Positions 6,649 through 15,530 of a stretch of 62,773 nucleotides of DNA are shown in pieces (positions within the stretch are counted from its first letter, which is position 1; every line of letters begins with the position of its first letter). Source of the DNA: UM-FILTER-42-14 sp964586055 (GTDB lineage Bacteria > Patescibacteriota > Microgenomatia > UBA1400 > PJMF01); the NCBI GenBank assembly GCA_964586055.1, contig CAZPFX010000002.1, forward strand, positions 1 through 62,773, given 5' to 3'. The notes below the pieces were generated by a model. The model was not told the DNA's origin. It saw nothing but the letters and a program-made list of their open reading frames with translations, and made no database searches. The position numbers were made by a program, and so were the translations under genes.

Positions 6649-7256
6649 ACCCCACTACTCAGCAAAACCTGGACTCGTTGTCGACGCTTTCATTGCTAGA
6701 TAATTACTACCTTGCCGGCGGTACAGCATGTGCTCTACACATTGGTCATCGCATTTCATATGATTTAGATTTTTTCTCGCAAACGCCGGCTACTCCAGAA
6801 CAGATTCGCCAAGAACTAATGTCGATCGGGGATGTAAAGATTGATCAAAATGATCAAGGTACTTTTAATGGTCAGCTGGGCGATACCAAAATTAGCTTTT
6901 TTATCTACCCATACCCACTTTTAAAACCTGCTGAGATATATTCTGAGGTCAAAGTTGCTTCGCTTGACGACCTGGTATGTATGAAGCTCGAGGCTATGTC
7001 TTCAAGAGGCGTGAAAAGGGATTTTGTAGATCTCTTCTTTCTATTTCAGAAGTATTCTCTAGAAGAGGCGCTAAAGTTATTTGATCAGAAATTCTCTGAA
7101 CAAAATGTCTCTTCATCTCACGTGATCAAAAGTCTTATCTACTTTTCAGATGCGGAAAATGACCCTGATCCAAACATGTTAGTTGATTATGATTGGAATG
7201 AAGTTAAGAGTTTTTTTGTCGAATTGGTAAAAAAATTCATGAAATCAGCTCAGTGA
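6630..7256 (+). CDS. AbiEii/MenA-like nucleotidyltransferase toxin
   Basis: This 208-residue protein has YYLAGGTACALHIGHR followed by SYDLDFFS (residues about 26-50). This is the GGT...R-x-S-x-D-L-D-F pattern of AbiEii-family nucleotidyltransferases. Characterised relatives (AbiEii, MenT) block translation, in MenT by modifying tRNA acceptor stems. A later DDLVCMKLEAMSSRGVKRDFVDLFFL also fits the family, including the conserved K and R-x-x-x-D. The gene overlaps its DUF6922 partner by 19 nt and the convergent ATPase gene by 12 nt. Catalytic residues appear intact, so the pair probably works. Confidence 0.83.
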   Translation: MHAQGIDPTTQQNLDSLSTLSLLDNYYLAGGTACALHIGHRISYDLDFFSQTPATPEQIRQELMSIGDVKIDQNDQGTFNGQLGDTKISFFIYPYPLLKPAEIYSEVKVASLDDLVCMKLEAMSSRGVKRDFVDLFFLFQKYSLEEALKLFDQKFSEQNVSSSHVIKSLIYFSDAENDPDPNMLVDYDWNEVKSFFVELVKKFMKSAQ

Positions 7257-8549
7257 AGTGTCCAGCTGCAAACAATACTCCCAGCCCGGAATAATTTCAA
7301 TGTTAATCCCATCGACTGAAAGCTCATCTTTTTGATCAAAAGTGATGATCTTGCCGCTTTTTAATTCATATTCTTTTGCTGCCATCATCAGTCCTCTGAT
7401 TTCTCGCTTTTTAGTTTCTGGAGATGCTAGATTATCAGCGACTTGAATCACTTCTTTAACTTTTCCCTGATCAATGACGACAAAGTCACATTGACTACCA
7501 TTTTGTTGGTAAGCGATTTGCCTATCATGTTTTAACAATTCTAATGCAATAGTGGTTTCTAGAAGACGACCTCTGTCTTGACTAAATTTATAATCAATCG
7601 CGCTTCCAAGTCCTTGGTCGATCACATAGCTTTTTTTCTGAGACATCTCGGCTTTCACTACAGAATGGGAATATTTTGAAATAAATCTGGCTAAATAAAT
7701 TGCTTCTACATATCCCTGATATGCATACAGAGTATCTTTGCCAATTTGATAACCCTGAGATTTTAGTTCGTTATATATTTTGTTCACGCTAAACTCACCA
7801 GCACTGTTTCCAACAACTCGCTTACAAAAGTATTTTAAGATTGAGGCCTGAGAGATCTTGTATCTTTCAACTAGGTCTCTGAGCACCATGACATTAAAGT
7901 ATTCTTGTAGAATCTTTTCACTTAAATCGTCGTCTCTGTCAATAAGTTCTGGGAATCCACCTTGCCTGAGAAATCGTGAAAAAGAGCCGATAATTTTAGC
8001 TTTGTCAGTACTTTTAAAAGCATCTAAGTTTGGAGAAGTTATATTTAAAAATTCTGAGAAAGATAGCGGATACACCTCGAAAGTTATACTTCTTCCCCTA
8101 AGGGCTGTTGCGATTTCTTTAGATAGTAGTTTGGCGTTTGAGCCAGTTATGAAAATATTTTGATTAACTGACGAGTGGATTCGAGCAATAAATTTCTCCC
8201 ACCCAGGTACTTCTTGAATTTCATCAAAGAAAAAGAAACATTCAGATAATTTAAGATGTGGATATAATTCCTGATATATCTGCAGGATTTGATCAAGCTC
8301 TTCAGTTGTTAAATTTAATCGTTCATCTTCGAAATTTATATAAAGAATTTTCTCCGCAGAAACTTTATTTTTTAGAAGTTGATTTATTAGATTAAAAAGA
8401 TGATAAGTTTTCCCGCTTCTTCTCACGCCCGATAACGTCACGATTTTTCCAGTATTTATAGGGAGCTGCAGCGTTCTTTTCCAAAGATTCGGATGCTCTC
8501 GAGATTGGCTATCTTTAATGATTGTTTTTATTAAATCTTTCCTTGTCAT
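7245..8549 (-). CDS. AAA+ ATPase with DUF4143 domain (second, different subgroup)
   Basis: This protein has Walker A GVRRSGKT (about residues 41-48), Walker B FFFFDEIQEVPGWE, sensor ITGSNAKLL, a winged-helix middle region and a DUF4143-type end with CDFVVIDQGKVKEVIQV (D...K-x-x-E-x-I-Q). The open frame could begin at 8618, but I place the start at ATG 8549: a TTGACA-17-GATAAT promoter ends 6 nt before it and the protein then begins MTRKDLI. It differs clearly from the ATPase at 4467 (Q-rich versus R-rich Walker A loop). Two inverted repeats cover promoter and start, implying tight regulation. The tail overlaps the AbiEii-like gene by 12 nt. Confidence 0.87.
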   Translation of the reverse strand: MTRKDLIKTIIKDSQSREHPNLWKRTLQLPINTGKIVTLSGVRRSGKTYHLFNLINQLLKNKVSAEKILYINFEDERLNLTTEELDQILQIYQELYPHLKLSECFFFFDEIQEVPGWEKFIARIHSSVNQNIFITGSNAKLLSKEIATALRGRSITFEVYPLSFSEFLNITSPNLDAFKSTDKAKIIGSFSRFLRQGGFPELIDRDDDLSEKILQEYFNVMVLRDLVERYKISQASILKYFCKRVVGNSAGEFSVNKIYNELKSQGYQIGKDTLYAYQGYVEAIYLARFISKYSHSVVKAEMSQKKSYVIDQGLGSAIDYKFSQDRGRLLETTIALELLKHDRQIAYQQNGSQCDFVVIDQGKVKEVIQVADNLASPETKKREIRGLMMAAKEYELKSGKIITFDQKDELSVDGINIEIIPGWEYCLQLDTSLS

Positions 8550-8591
8550 AAGGAAATTATCCACCAAAAGTTTCCTTCTGTCAAGGAAACT
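8538..8591. promoter_or_regulatory. Paired operators over a leaderless promoter
   Basis: Minus-strand promoter TTGACA (8584-8579), 17 nt, GATAAT (8561-8556). Two inverted repeats of the form TTTCCTT-N5-AAGGAAA lie at 8538-8556 and 8571-8589 (the second extends to 9-nt arms, 8569-8591), with centres 33 bp apart, about three helical turns. The first has the ATG (8549-8547) in its loop and touches the -10; the second covers the -35. Confidence 0.75.
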
Positions 8592-8634
8592 AGAGAAATA
8601 TCGTTTATTGACATACAATCAATACATCACGATC

Positions 8635-11600
8635 ATGACTTCCCTAAAATTCAGCCTCCAGTGGCTTAAAAAAAATCCGCTCTTTGTCGCGTCACTAGCT
8701 CTCATTGCCTTCATTCCTTTATACCCAAAAATCCCCCTTTTTGACATTCTTCCAGGTTATATAGTTCGCGCTCGACTTGAAGATGTATTGTTGATAATTA
8801 CTGGAATTATCTGGTTGTTCCAAGCCATCAAAAATAAAAAGGAGTGGCGAAATGGCTACATTGGCTTGGTCGGCTTCTATGCTCTGAGTGGTTTGGTTTC
8901 GATACTTCTCGGCATATTTTTACTCCAGACCATACCCGCCCAACTTTTGCATATTTCTAAAAGTGGTCTCCATTACTTTCGCTACCTAGAATATTTTTCA
9001 ATATTCTTTTTTACTTTTTCCGCCATAAAAAATGCCAAACAGACAAAAATTGCTTTGATCACTCTTGCCGTCACTACAGCTTTAGTTATCGGTTACGGCA
9101 TGGGTCAGAAGTTTGCGCACCTGCCCTTGTACTCGACTATGAACAGAGAGTACAGCAAGGGCCAGGCTTTTTACCTTCAGCCTGGAGAAAAGGTCCAGTC
9201 GACCTTTGGCGGGCACTATGATCTAGCGGCTTTTTTGGTGATTGTTCTGCCGCTGATTTTTTCTCTTTCACTGACTTTCATGTCGCGCAGAAGAAAAGAT
9301 TTACTCATGTTGATTGCCTTAATTTTAATCGAGCTTAGTGGCGTCTGGCTCCTGATTGAGACGGGTTCTAAAACTGCTCTGATTGCTTACCTAGTGGGGA
9401 TTGTCGCGACCCTGTTTTTACATCTGAAAAGAATTGAAAATAAACGAACCAAGCGTCTGGCTTTCACCGCATCTCTAATCGCCTTTGTCGCTTTTATGGC
9501 GATTTTTATGTTTACTTTTGGCAGAAAAACAATCGTCAAATTGACGACCCTAGTGAGTTCAAGTTTCCAGTCACAAGAAAATGCCTTGCCTGAGGATTTA
9601 GTTGGCAGCGGAATCGAGATTAAAACCTACACGACTGTTTCTCCAGACGGAAAAATCAGCGTAACGCAAAAATTCGAGAAGAGTCAGTGGTCGCCCAACG
9701 CTCTTAAATACGGTATCTCAATGGGAATTCGCCTTGACACGCTTTGGCCACAAGCGATCAGGGGTTTCGTGGCTAATCCGCTTTTTGGCAGCGGTTATGG
9801 CACGCTTTCTAAGGAAGGGAATCAGCAGTTTACCGAGGCCGATAGCACTGATAATAATTTTCTGAGGACGCTTGGAGAAACAGGCCTGGTAGGTTTTGTG
9901 AGTTTTTATGGTCTGATCATAATCTGTATGTATCAAGTCGGCAAAGTTCTCAAAGACAAAACCGGCGTTTTTGCCGCTCTGGGGATTGGTTACCTAGCCG
10001 GCGCAGCCGGGCTTTTAGTTAACGCGCTCTACATTGATGTTTTTGCTTCTTCTAAGGTGGCTCTGACTTTTTGGGCTTTGAGTGGCTTAACGCTTTCGTC
10101 ACTGACTACCAAGAGCGGAGTACCCATCTTTATTAGATTGGTTTCTCACCTGAGAAATCATCGTAATTTCTATTTAATTCTCATTCTTTCCATGTTTCTC
10201 CTCCACCAGAATCCTTTGGCTGAGAACTCGCCTCTAAATCGTTTTGATGTCAGCAGGCAGGCTCAGGAAAATTTTGTTTCAGCCCGTTGTTTTGTCGAGA
10301 CTGGAAAGTTCGCGCTTTGTCGCTCATCTGGTTTAGAGGCGAATACTAACTTCTCTCTATATAGTCTCCTACTTGTCCCGTTTGTTTGGCTTTTGCACAC
10401 ACCAATAAGCTACTACTATCTGAATCTTTTCATAGTTATTGGAGTTCTGTTGGTTTCGTACAGATATCTAAAAATTCGCTCTCTCTTGGGTCTTTTGTTC
10501 ATAGTCGTTTTCGCCTACGAAGGAGTATTTACTGGCGGGCCGCTCGAAGATGGTCAGCTTTTAAGAATTCTACTCGTTCCGATCGCGGTCATAATTCTTG
10601 AGAAGACACTTCTTAAAAGTCAGAGAAAAAACATCATTAGGTTGGCAATTACGGGGGGATTGGTCCTGGCGATTTTGTTGAGGTTAAATTCGGGTGGTGA
10701 TTTTCTTAAACACTTCCGCAATGAAAATATTGTTCTTAAGAAGCAGTCAGTTTTGCAGGCAAATGGAAACATTCCGCTAACTAGCATGACAGGAGCTGAT
10801 GAAAACTTTCTAATCACGACCTTGTCGCCTTACTATGTTGATCTTTACACCAATAATAGTTATCAAACTTTGCCTTTTTCAAGCTCGCAGGACTACGTGG
10901 ATAGGGCCAATCAGGTTTGGGGAGAGCATGACTTCAGCAGCTTAGGTGACCTTTATCAAAAATTAATTAAAGAAAATAATCTGTTATTCTTGGCAGATTA
11001 CGGCGTTGCTGAGAGAAATGACTACCTTCAGGAGTTTGCGACGTTGAGGAAAAACTTTGACGTGCGCTACAAAACTATCGATTGCGACGAACTCTGCAGT
11101 CTTTATACGGTCTCTCAGTTGAGTGAAAAAATTTCACCTCTTCCTATGCCAGTCGGGAAGAAATCTTTGATTCCAGCTGACTTACCAGCAGAGTATTCTT
11201 TTGCCATCATCAGCAATCGTTTTGAGCCTGCCAAAGAAGGGGAAACCCCTTATACATATCTAAATTTCCTTTCAAAACTCTCGCCCCTGAGCCAAGAGAA
11301 GTTTGACTTTAGCGTGATCACTGGTGACGTTACCCCGGATAATGATAAGACTAAGATTCCTACTTTGCAGGTTTTGTATGCCGACGCAGCCAGTTATCCC
11401 GTCCTTTATAGTCCTGGCAATTATGACCTTTTACCAAACAAGCCACTGCCTCAGTCTTCAGAGCGTTTCTTTAGTGATCGCGACTACTTTATTCTCTTGA
11501 ACATTGGTCCGGATTCGAGAATTAATCCAGATCAAAGACTATTTGTTTATAACGCTCTTCTTGAGTTAGAACAGCTGCCAAACATTAAAAATCTGTTCAT

Positions 11601-11895
11601 TATTGCCCATGATCTAAATTGGCAAGATAAATCCGATCCGAAAAACTTTATTCACGCGCTTGAGTCTAAGTTGGCAGATTTTCTAAACTTGAATAGCTAC
11701 GTTTTCACTGCAGATCATAGTGACGGAATTTTGCCGACAGAGATGAGTAATGGGAATTTACATTACTATGCAAATGGAATGATTAATGCAGAAAGTGATT
11801 CTTATCTAAAGATTAATGTTCAGGAAAATGAGGTTAAGACTGATTTTATACCCTCCACAAACCCAACTTTTGGCTCCCAGCCAAGCAGCAATTGA
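8635..11895 (+). CDS. O-antigen-ligase-like membrane protein fused to degenerate phosphoesterase-like domain
   Basis: The protein has 1086 residues. Residues 1-about 510 form a polytopic O-antigen ligase/polymerase (Wzy_C-like) domain, clearly paralogous to the protein at 19663: shared AFIPLYPK, STMNRE, VQSTFGGHYDL and TDNNFLRTLGETGL. A second membrane block follows (about 510-690). Next comes a soluble segment (700-830) also found at the end of the protein at 1747. The last part (about 850-1086) has a calcineurin-like phosphoesterase order: ITGD near 896, GNYD near 928 and IIAHD near 992, but no visible first D-x-H or final G-x-H metal motif. I start it at ATG 8635, where the paralog alignment begins; upstream codons lie over the divergent promoter. 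It ends inside the convergent UXS gene (76-nt overlap). Confidence 0.8.
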   Translation: MTSLKFSLQWLKKNPLFVASLALIAFIPLYPKIPLFDILPGYIVRARLEDVLLIITGIIWLFQAIKNKKEWRNGYIGLVGFYALSGLVSILLGIFLLQTIPAQLLHISKSGLHYFRYLEYFSIFFFTFSAIKNAKQTKIALITLAVTTALVIGYGMGQKFAHLPLYSTMNREYSKGQAFYLQPGEKVQSTFGGHYDLAAFLVIVLPLIFSLSLTFMSRRRKDLLMLIALILIELSGVWLLIETGSKTALIAYLVGIVATLFLHLKRIENKRTKRLAFTASLIAFVAFMAIFMFTFGRKTIVKLTTLVSSSFQSQENALPEDLVGSGIEIKTYTTVSPDGKISVTQKFEKSQWSPNALKYGISMGIRLDTLWPQAIRGFVANPLFGSGYGTLSKEGNQQFTEADSTDNNFLRTLGETGLVGFVSFYGLIIICMYQVGKVLKDKTGVFAALGIGYLAGAAGLLVNALYIDVFASSKVALTFWALSGLTLSSLTTKSGVPIFIRLVSHLRNHRNFYLILILSMFLLHQNPLAENSPLNRFDVSRQAQENFVSARCFVETGKFALCRSSGLEANTNFSLYSLLLVPFVWLLHTPISYYYLNLFIVIGVLLVSYRYLKIRSLLGLLFIVVFAYEGVFTGGPLEDGQLLRILLVPIAVIILEKTLLKSQRKNIIRLAITGGLVLAILLRLNSGGDFLKHFRNENIVLKKQSVLQANGNIPLTSMTGADENFLITTLSPYYVDLYTNNSYQTLPFSSSQDYVDRANQVWGEHDFSSLGDLYQKLIKENNLLFLADYGVAERNDYLQEFATLRKNFDVRYKTIDCDELCSLYTVSQLSEKISPLPMPVGKKSLIPADLPAEYSFAIISNRFEPAKEGETPYTYLNFLSKLSPLSQEKFDFSVITGDVTPDNDKTKIPTLQVLYADAASYPVLYSPGNYDLLPNKPLPQSSERFFSDRDYFILLNIGPDSRINPDQRLFVYNALLELEQLPNIKNLFIIAHDLNWQDKSDPKNFIHALESKLADFLNLNSYVFTADHSDGILPTEMSNGNLHYYANGMINAESDSYLKINVQENEVKTDFIPSTNPTFGSQPSSN

Positions 11896-12788
11896 GCTTT
11901 GGTGATATCAGGTTTTCTTCGAGTCGGATCGTCGCCAGGTAATTCTTTAAATTCTAACTGCAGCTCTGGTTTGCCCAGAACTTTTTTAATAGTCTCAGCA
12001 GTTTGGAGAATGGATAGCTCCTCATGGGGGTTGCCAAGATTCATGGTTTCGCCTGATAAATTAGGCTTACTCGCCATAAGGAGTATGCCCTGAACCAGGT
12101 CAGAAACATAACAGAAGGAGCGAGTTTGGGAACCATCGCCGTAGATTGTGATCGGCTGATTTGTTCTGACTTGTGAAATAAAATTGGGGATAATCCGGCC
12201 GTCGGACATATCCATGCGTGGTCCGTAGGTATTAAAAATTCTCACGATGCGCACATCCATGCCGAACTCGCGCTGGTGGACGCCACAAATTGTTTCACCC
12301 ATGCGCTTGGCCTCGTCGTAGCAGGAACGAACGCCGTTAGGATTCACATTTCCCCAATAATCCTCTCTTTGAGGGTGTTCAATTGGGTCACCATAAACTT
12401 CTGAAGTGCTGGCGAAGAGAAAGTGAGCGTTAGGCAAATTTGATTTTAGAAATTGCAACAGATTGTGAGTGCCTTGCGAATTGACTAAATAAGTCTCGAT
12501 TGGATTTTCCTGGTAGCGGGGAGGACTGGCTGGAGAGGCGAAGTGGAGAACTAAGTTCAGCTTAATTTCTTCGGGTAAATAGCTTTCTGGTTTCTCGCTG
12601 GCATCAGCTTCTATGAAAGTAAAATTTTCGTTATCTCTAAGGTGGCCAATATTGGCTCGTGAGCCAGTGATAAGGTTATCAACTCCGGTCACTTTGGCCC
12701 CAAAACCGAGCAGGGAGTCGACTAAGTGAGAGCCGACGAAGCCAGCAGCGCCAGTGACTAATATGTGTTTGTCTTTGAAAAATTCCAT
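11820..12788 (-). CDS. UDP-glucuronate decarboxylase (UDP-xylose synthase-like)
   Basis: SDR-family sugar-nucleotide enzyme of 322 residues. It has the NAD-binding TGAAGFVGSHL near the N-terminus, HFASPASPPRY (typical of UDP-glucuronate decarboxylases), the catalytic Y-x-x-x-K in SCYDEAKR, and RIFNTYGPRM. The reaction would convert UDP-glucuronate to UDP-xylose for the surface polymer; a related dTDP-glucose dehydratase or epimerase is less likely given the ASP-ASPP segment. I use the ATG at 12788 because an extended -10 (TGATAGAAT, minus 12804-12796) ends exactly 7 nt before it; an in-frame start at 12797 would overlap this box. The gene ends inside the convergent ligase fusion gene. Confidence 0.85.
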   Translation of the reverse strand: MEFFKDKHILVTGAAGFVGSHLVDSLLGFGAKVTGVDNLITGSRANIGHLRDNENFTFIEADASEKPESYLPEEIKLNLVLHFASPASPPRYQENPIETYLVNSQGTHNLLQFLKSNLPNAHFLFASTSEVYGDPIEHPQREDYWGNVNPNGVRSCYDEAKRMGETICGVHQREFGMDVRIVRIFNTYGPRMDMSDGRIIPNFISQVRTNQPITIYGDGSQTRSFCYVSDLVQGILLMASKPNLSGETMNLGNPHEELSILQTAETIKKVLGKPELQLEFKELPGDDPTRRKPDITKAQLLLGWEPKVGFVEGIKSVLTSFS

Positions 12789-12795
12789 TATGAGC

Positions 12796-12804
12796 ATTCT
12801 ATCA
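12796..12804 (-). promoter_or_regulatory. Extended -10 of the UDP-glucuronate decarboxylase gene
   Basis: Minus-strand TGATAGAAT, 7 nt before the ATG at 12788. It decides the start codon and implies a leaderless mRNA. It is divergent from the promoter at 12820. Confidence 0.6.
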
Positions 12805-12819
12805 GAGAAGAATCATCCG

Positions 12820-12825
12820 TATAAT
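12820..12825 (+). promoter_or_regulatory. -10 box of the GT39-like gene
   Basis: TATAAT, 6 nt before the ATG at 12832, which supports that start over upstream in-frame ATGs at 12754-12790. Confidence 0.6.
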
Positions 12826-12831
12826 GGTTGC

Positions 12832-14370
12832 ATGGCACGAATCCTAAAATATCGTTGGCTAATACTGATTCTGGCATTGGCCTTAGGTCTTCGCATGATT
12901 CATTTGTCCGGATCTTTCTGGCTTGATGAGGCGGCGCAGGCGATCGAAAGCTCGAGGCCTTTTTCTCAGCAGCTGCAGATAGCTCAAGATTTTCAACCGC
13001 CGCTCTTGCACTTGATTTTGCATCCAGCGACTTGGTTTGGTCACAGCGAGTGGTGGCTGCGCCTAATCGGAGCAGTGATTCCGGGACTCATGACGATTCT
13101 CTTTACCTATAAAATTGCTAAAGAGCACTGGAGTGAGAGGGTGGCGATAATTGCCAGTTTGCTTTTAGCTACGTCCTCGTTGCATCTTTATTTTTCGCAG
13201 GAGCTTAGGCCGTATGCCTTGCCCGCGATGCTGGCCGTAGTTAGTTGGTGGCTTTTGCTTCGCGCATGGAAAAATCAGAAAGAGAAAAAATGGCCAATTG
13301 CTTTGATTGTCTTCAGCGCTCTGGGTTTGTTTAGTACTTACCTTTATCCGTTTCTCTTGATTTCGCAGTGGCTCGTGGCTTTATTTCTATTTTCAAACAA
13401 GCGCCTGAAAATGACTGGTTGGTTTTTTGTTACTGGCTTGTTGTTTCTGCCTTGGTTGCCATTTTTTCTGAATCAACTACAGATTGGTCAAACATTGAGG
13501 ACAACTTTGCCGGGCTGGGAGTTAGTAGTCAGCACGCCTCAGCTTAAAGCCCCTATTTTAGTCGTCGCCAAGTTCCTGTTTGGCATTGTTGACCTTGAGA
13601 TAGGCTTCATGTTTGTGACTACGGCGGCGCTAATTTTGGGAGTGCTTGCTTATTTAATTTGGCAAGCATGGGCGAGTTCACAGGTTACCAATCGTGAGAA
13701 GTTAATGGTTGTTGTTTCCTGGTTTTTCTTACCGCTGCTTCTCGCATGGCTAATTTCTTGGATAGTTCCTGTCTTACAGCCGAAGAGAGTTTTGTTTCTT
13801 CTACCGGCCTTTTATCTTTTGGCTTCGATTGGCATCGATTGGGGACTTCGACAAAAAAGAATAATCACTAAGAGATTGGGTCAGCTGACTTTTGCTTGCC
13901 TCCTCGCTATTAATATCTGGGGCGTTGCCCAATATGCAACTAATCCACTCTTGCAGCGCGAGGATTGGAGAGAAGCTATTCGAACTCTTAAAGCAGATTT
14001 TCAAAGTTCGGAAACAATAGCAGTTTTTAGTTTTCCAGAATCTTTCGCCCCATGGCGATGGTACGGAAACGATGAAATCACAACCCTTGGGATTGGTCCT
14101 GTGGGCTCATTAGAGATGAGTGAGATTAGCGATTTGCTAAAACCAATAAATGAGTATAAGTATGTAATTTCCTTCGACTATTTGACTGATCTGACTGATC
14201 CACAGAAGAGAGTGCATGAGGAAATCTTAAAGTATGGCTTTGTTGAAGCTGAGCTCTATGACTATCCAAACATTGGCTATATTAGGACTTATGTGAGGCC
14301 CGAGGAGTTACTTAGCCAGCTTCCCTTGTTGAATAATAATTCCAGGCATGTGAAAATGGTTTCCAGATAA
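12832..14370 (+). CDS. GT39/PMT-like membrane glycosyltransferase
   Basis: The protein has 512 residues and about ten membrane helices. Residues about 20-50 contain LSGSFWLDEAAQAIES, the acidic first-loop motif (DE) of ArnT/PMT-type GT-C transferases that use polyprenyl-phosphate sugars. ELRPYALPAMLAV at about 125-137 fits the second conserved loop (R-x-Y). The C-terminal 100 residues are soluble and probably face outside. The start is set by the TATAAT at 12820. It opens the forward glycan operon and is followed 14 nt later by a GT4 gene. The acceptor could be the surface polymer or a protein; the sequence does not say. Confidence 0.8.
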   Translation: MARILKYRWLILILALALGLRMIHLSGSFWLDEAAQAIESSRPFSQQLQIAQDFQPPLLHLILHPATWFGHSEWWLRLIGAVIPGLMTILFTYKIAKEHWSERVAIIASLLLATSSLHLYFSQELRPYALPAMLAVVSWWLLLRAWKNQKEKKWPIALIVFSALGLFSTYLYPFLLISQWLVALFLFSNKRLKMTGWFFVTGLLFLPWLPFFLNQLQIGQTLRTTLPGWELVVSTPQLKAPILVVAKFLFGIVDLEIGFMFVTTAALILGVLAYLIWQAWASSQVTNREKLMVVVSWFFLPLLLAWLISWIVPVLQPKRVLFLLPAFYLLASIGIDWGLRQKRIITKRLGQLTFACLLAINIWGVAQYATNPLLQREDWREAIRTLKADFQSSETIAVFSFPESFAPWRWYGNDEITTLGIGPVGSLEMSEISDLLKPINEYKYVISFDYLTDLTDPQKRVHEEILKYGFVEAELYDYPNIGYIRTYVRPEELLSQLPLLNNNSRHVKMVSR

Positions 14371-14384
14371 GTTGATAAAAAAAT

Positions 14385-15527
14385 ATGTTAAAAGCGGGTA
14401 TTGATATTTCTTCTGTGGTTTATGGTCGAGGTGTTTCTCGTTACACCACGAATCTCGTGCGTGCTTTGCTCAAGAATGCTGAGATCCAGTTGAGTCTGTA
14501 CGGCACTTCTCTTCGACAGAACAAGGAGCTAACTAAAATTGCTCAGGATCTAAAAAAAGAAACTGGTCGCAAGGCGCACACAGTTATTCGACCCCACCCA
14601 CCATCACTTTATACTTTTCTTTGGAATCAATTGCATTATCCAGGCATTCGTTCGGTCTTGAAGGACATTGAGATTTTTCACTCCTGGGATTGGATTCAGC
14701 CTCCTGACCAGGATTTGCCCTTGATTTCGACAATTCATGATTTAGCGATTTTGCGCTATCCAGAGACAGCTCATCCGAAGATTGTTAGTATGCACCAAAA
14801 ATCCTGGAAAGTTCTTAAGGATCGTAAGGCGCACGTGATTGCAGTTAGTCGGGCAACTAAGAACGACATCATTGAGCTTTTGGGTATTCCTCAGGAGAGA
14901 ATTCACGTCATTCATGAGGCCTTACCTCATGAGGTACCTCAGACAATGAATGCCATGACAGAAGAGCGCTTTGAAGAACTAAAATTGTCTTTGAAGCTTG
15001 ATAAACCATATATTCTGTTTGTTGGCACTCGCGAGCCTCGCAAAAATTTAAGTAGATTGATCGAAGCCTGGCAGGCGTTGGGAAATCCTGATCTCGAACT
15101 TATTGTAGCCGGCGCAGCCTGGGAAAAAGGCGAGGCGGAACAGGCAGTGAATGGTCTCAGATACTTGGGCCGAGTTTCTGACGAAGAGCTCTCAGTCTTA
15201 TATTCAGAAGCAGCTGTCTTTGCCTATCCATCACTTTACGAAGGTTTTGGCTTGCCTATTCTTGAATCATTCCACCATGGAACTCCAGTGGTGACTTCGA
15301 ACAACTCTGCTTTGCCAGAGATAGCCGGCAATGCGGCAGAATTAGTTGATGCTGAATCAGTCGAGAGCATTCGCTTAGGATTACAAACTGTTCTTGAGGA
15401 GTCATCAGCCGATCAACAAAAAAGACTTCAGAGAATGATTATCAGATCGCAAATGTTTAATTGGGAGCGGGTGGCAGAGCAAACAGCGACTGCATACAAA
15501 GAGGCGATTGCTTCTTTCGGACAGTAA
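14385..15527 (+). CDS. Glycosyltransferase family 4
   Basis: This 380-residue GT-B enzyme has an N-terminal KAGIDISSVVYGRGVSRYT (glycine-rich acceptor side), HDLAILRYPE in the middle, VGTREPRKNLSRLIEAW at about residues 212-228, and the GT4 donor-site motif EGFGLPILESF at about 285-295 with both conserved Glu residues. Such enzymes are retaining transferases that use nucleotide sugars on the cytoplasmic face. It is followed three nt later by another GT4 gene, which suggests successive additions to one lipid-linked unit. Specificity cannot be read from the sequence. Confidence 0.88.
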   Translation: MLKAGIDISSVVYGRGVSRYTTNLVRALLKNAEIQLSLYGTSLRQNKELTKIAQDLKKETGRKAHTVIRPHPPSLYTFLWNQLHYPGIRSVLKDIEIFHSWDWIQPPDQDLPLISTIHDLAILRYPETAHPKIVSMHQKSWKVLKDRKAHVIAVSRATKNDIIELLGIPQERIHVIHEALPHEVPQTMNAMTEERFEELKLSLKLDKPYILFVGTREPRKNLSRLIEAWQALGNPDLELIVAGAAWEKGEAEQAVNGLRYLGRVSDEELSVLYSEAAVFAYPSLYEGFGLPILESFHHGTPVVTSNNSALPEIAGNAAELVDAESVESIRLGLQTVLEESSADQQKRLQRMIIRSQMFNWERVAEQTATAYKEAIASFGQ

Positions 15528-15530
15528 CTT

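Noticed and set aside
8518..8634. Longer N-terminus of the ligase fusion protein
   Set aside because: These codons lie over the divergent ATPase start and its operators. The paralog at 19663 aligns from the ATG at 8635 onward.
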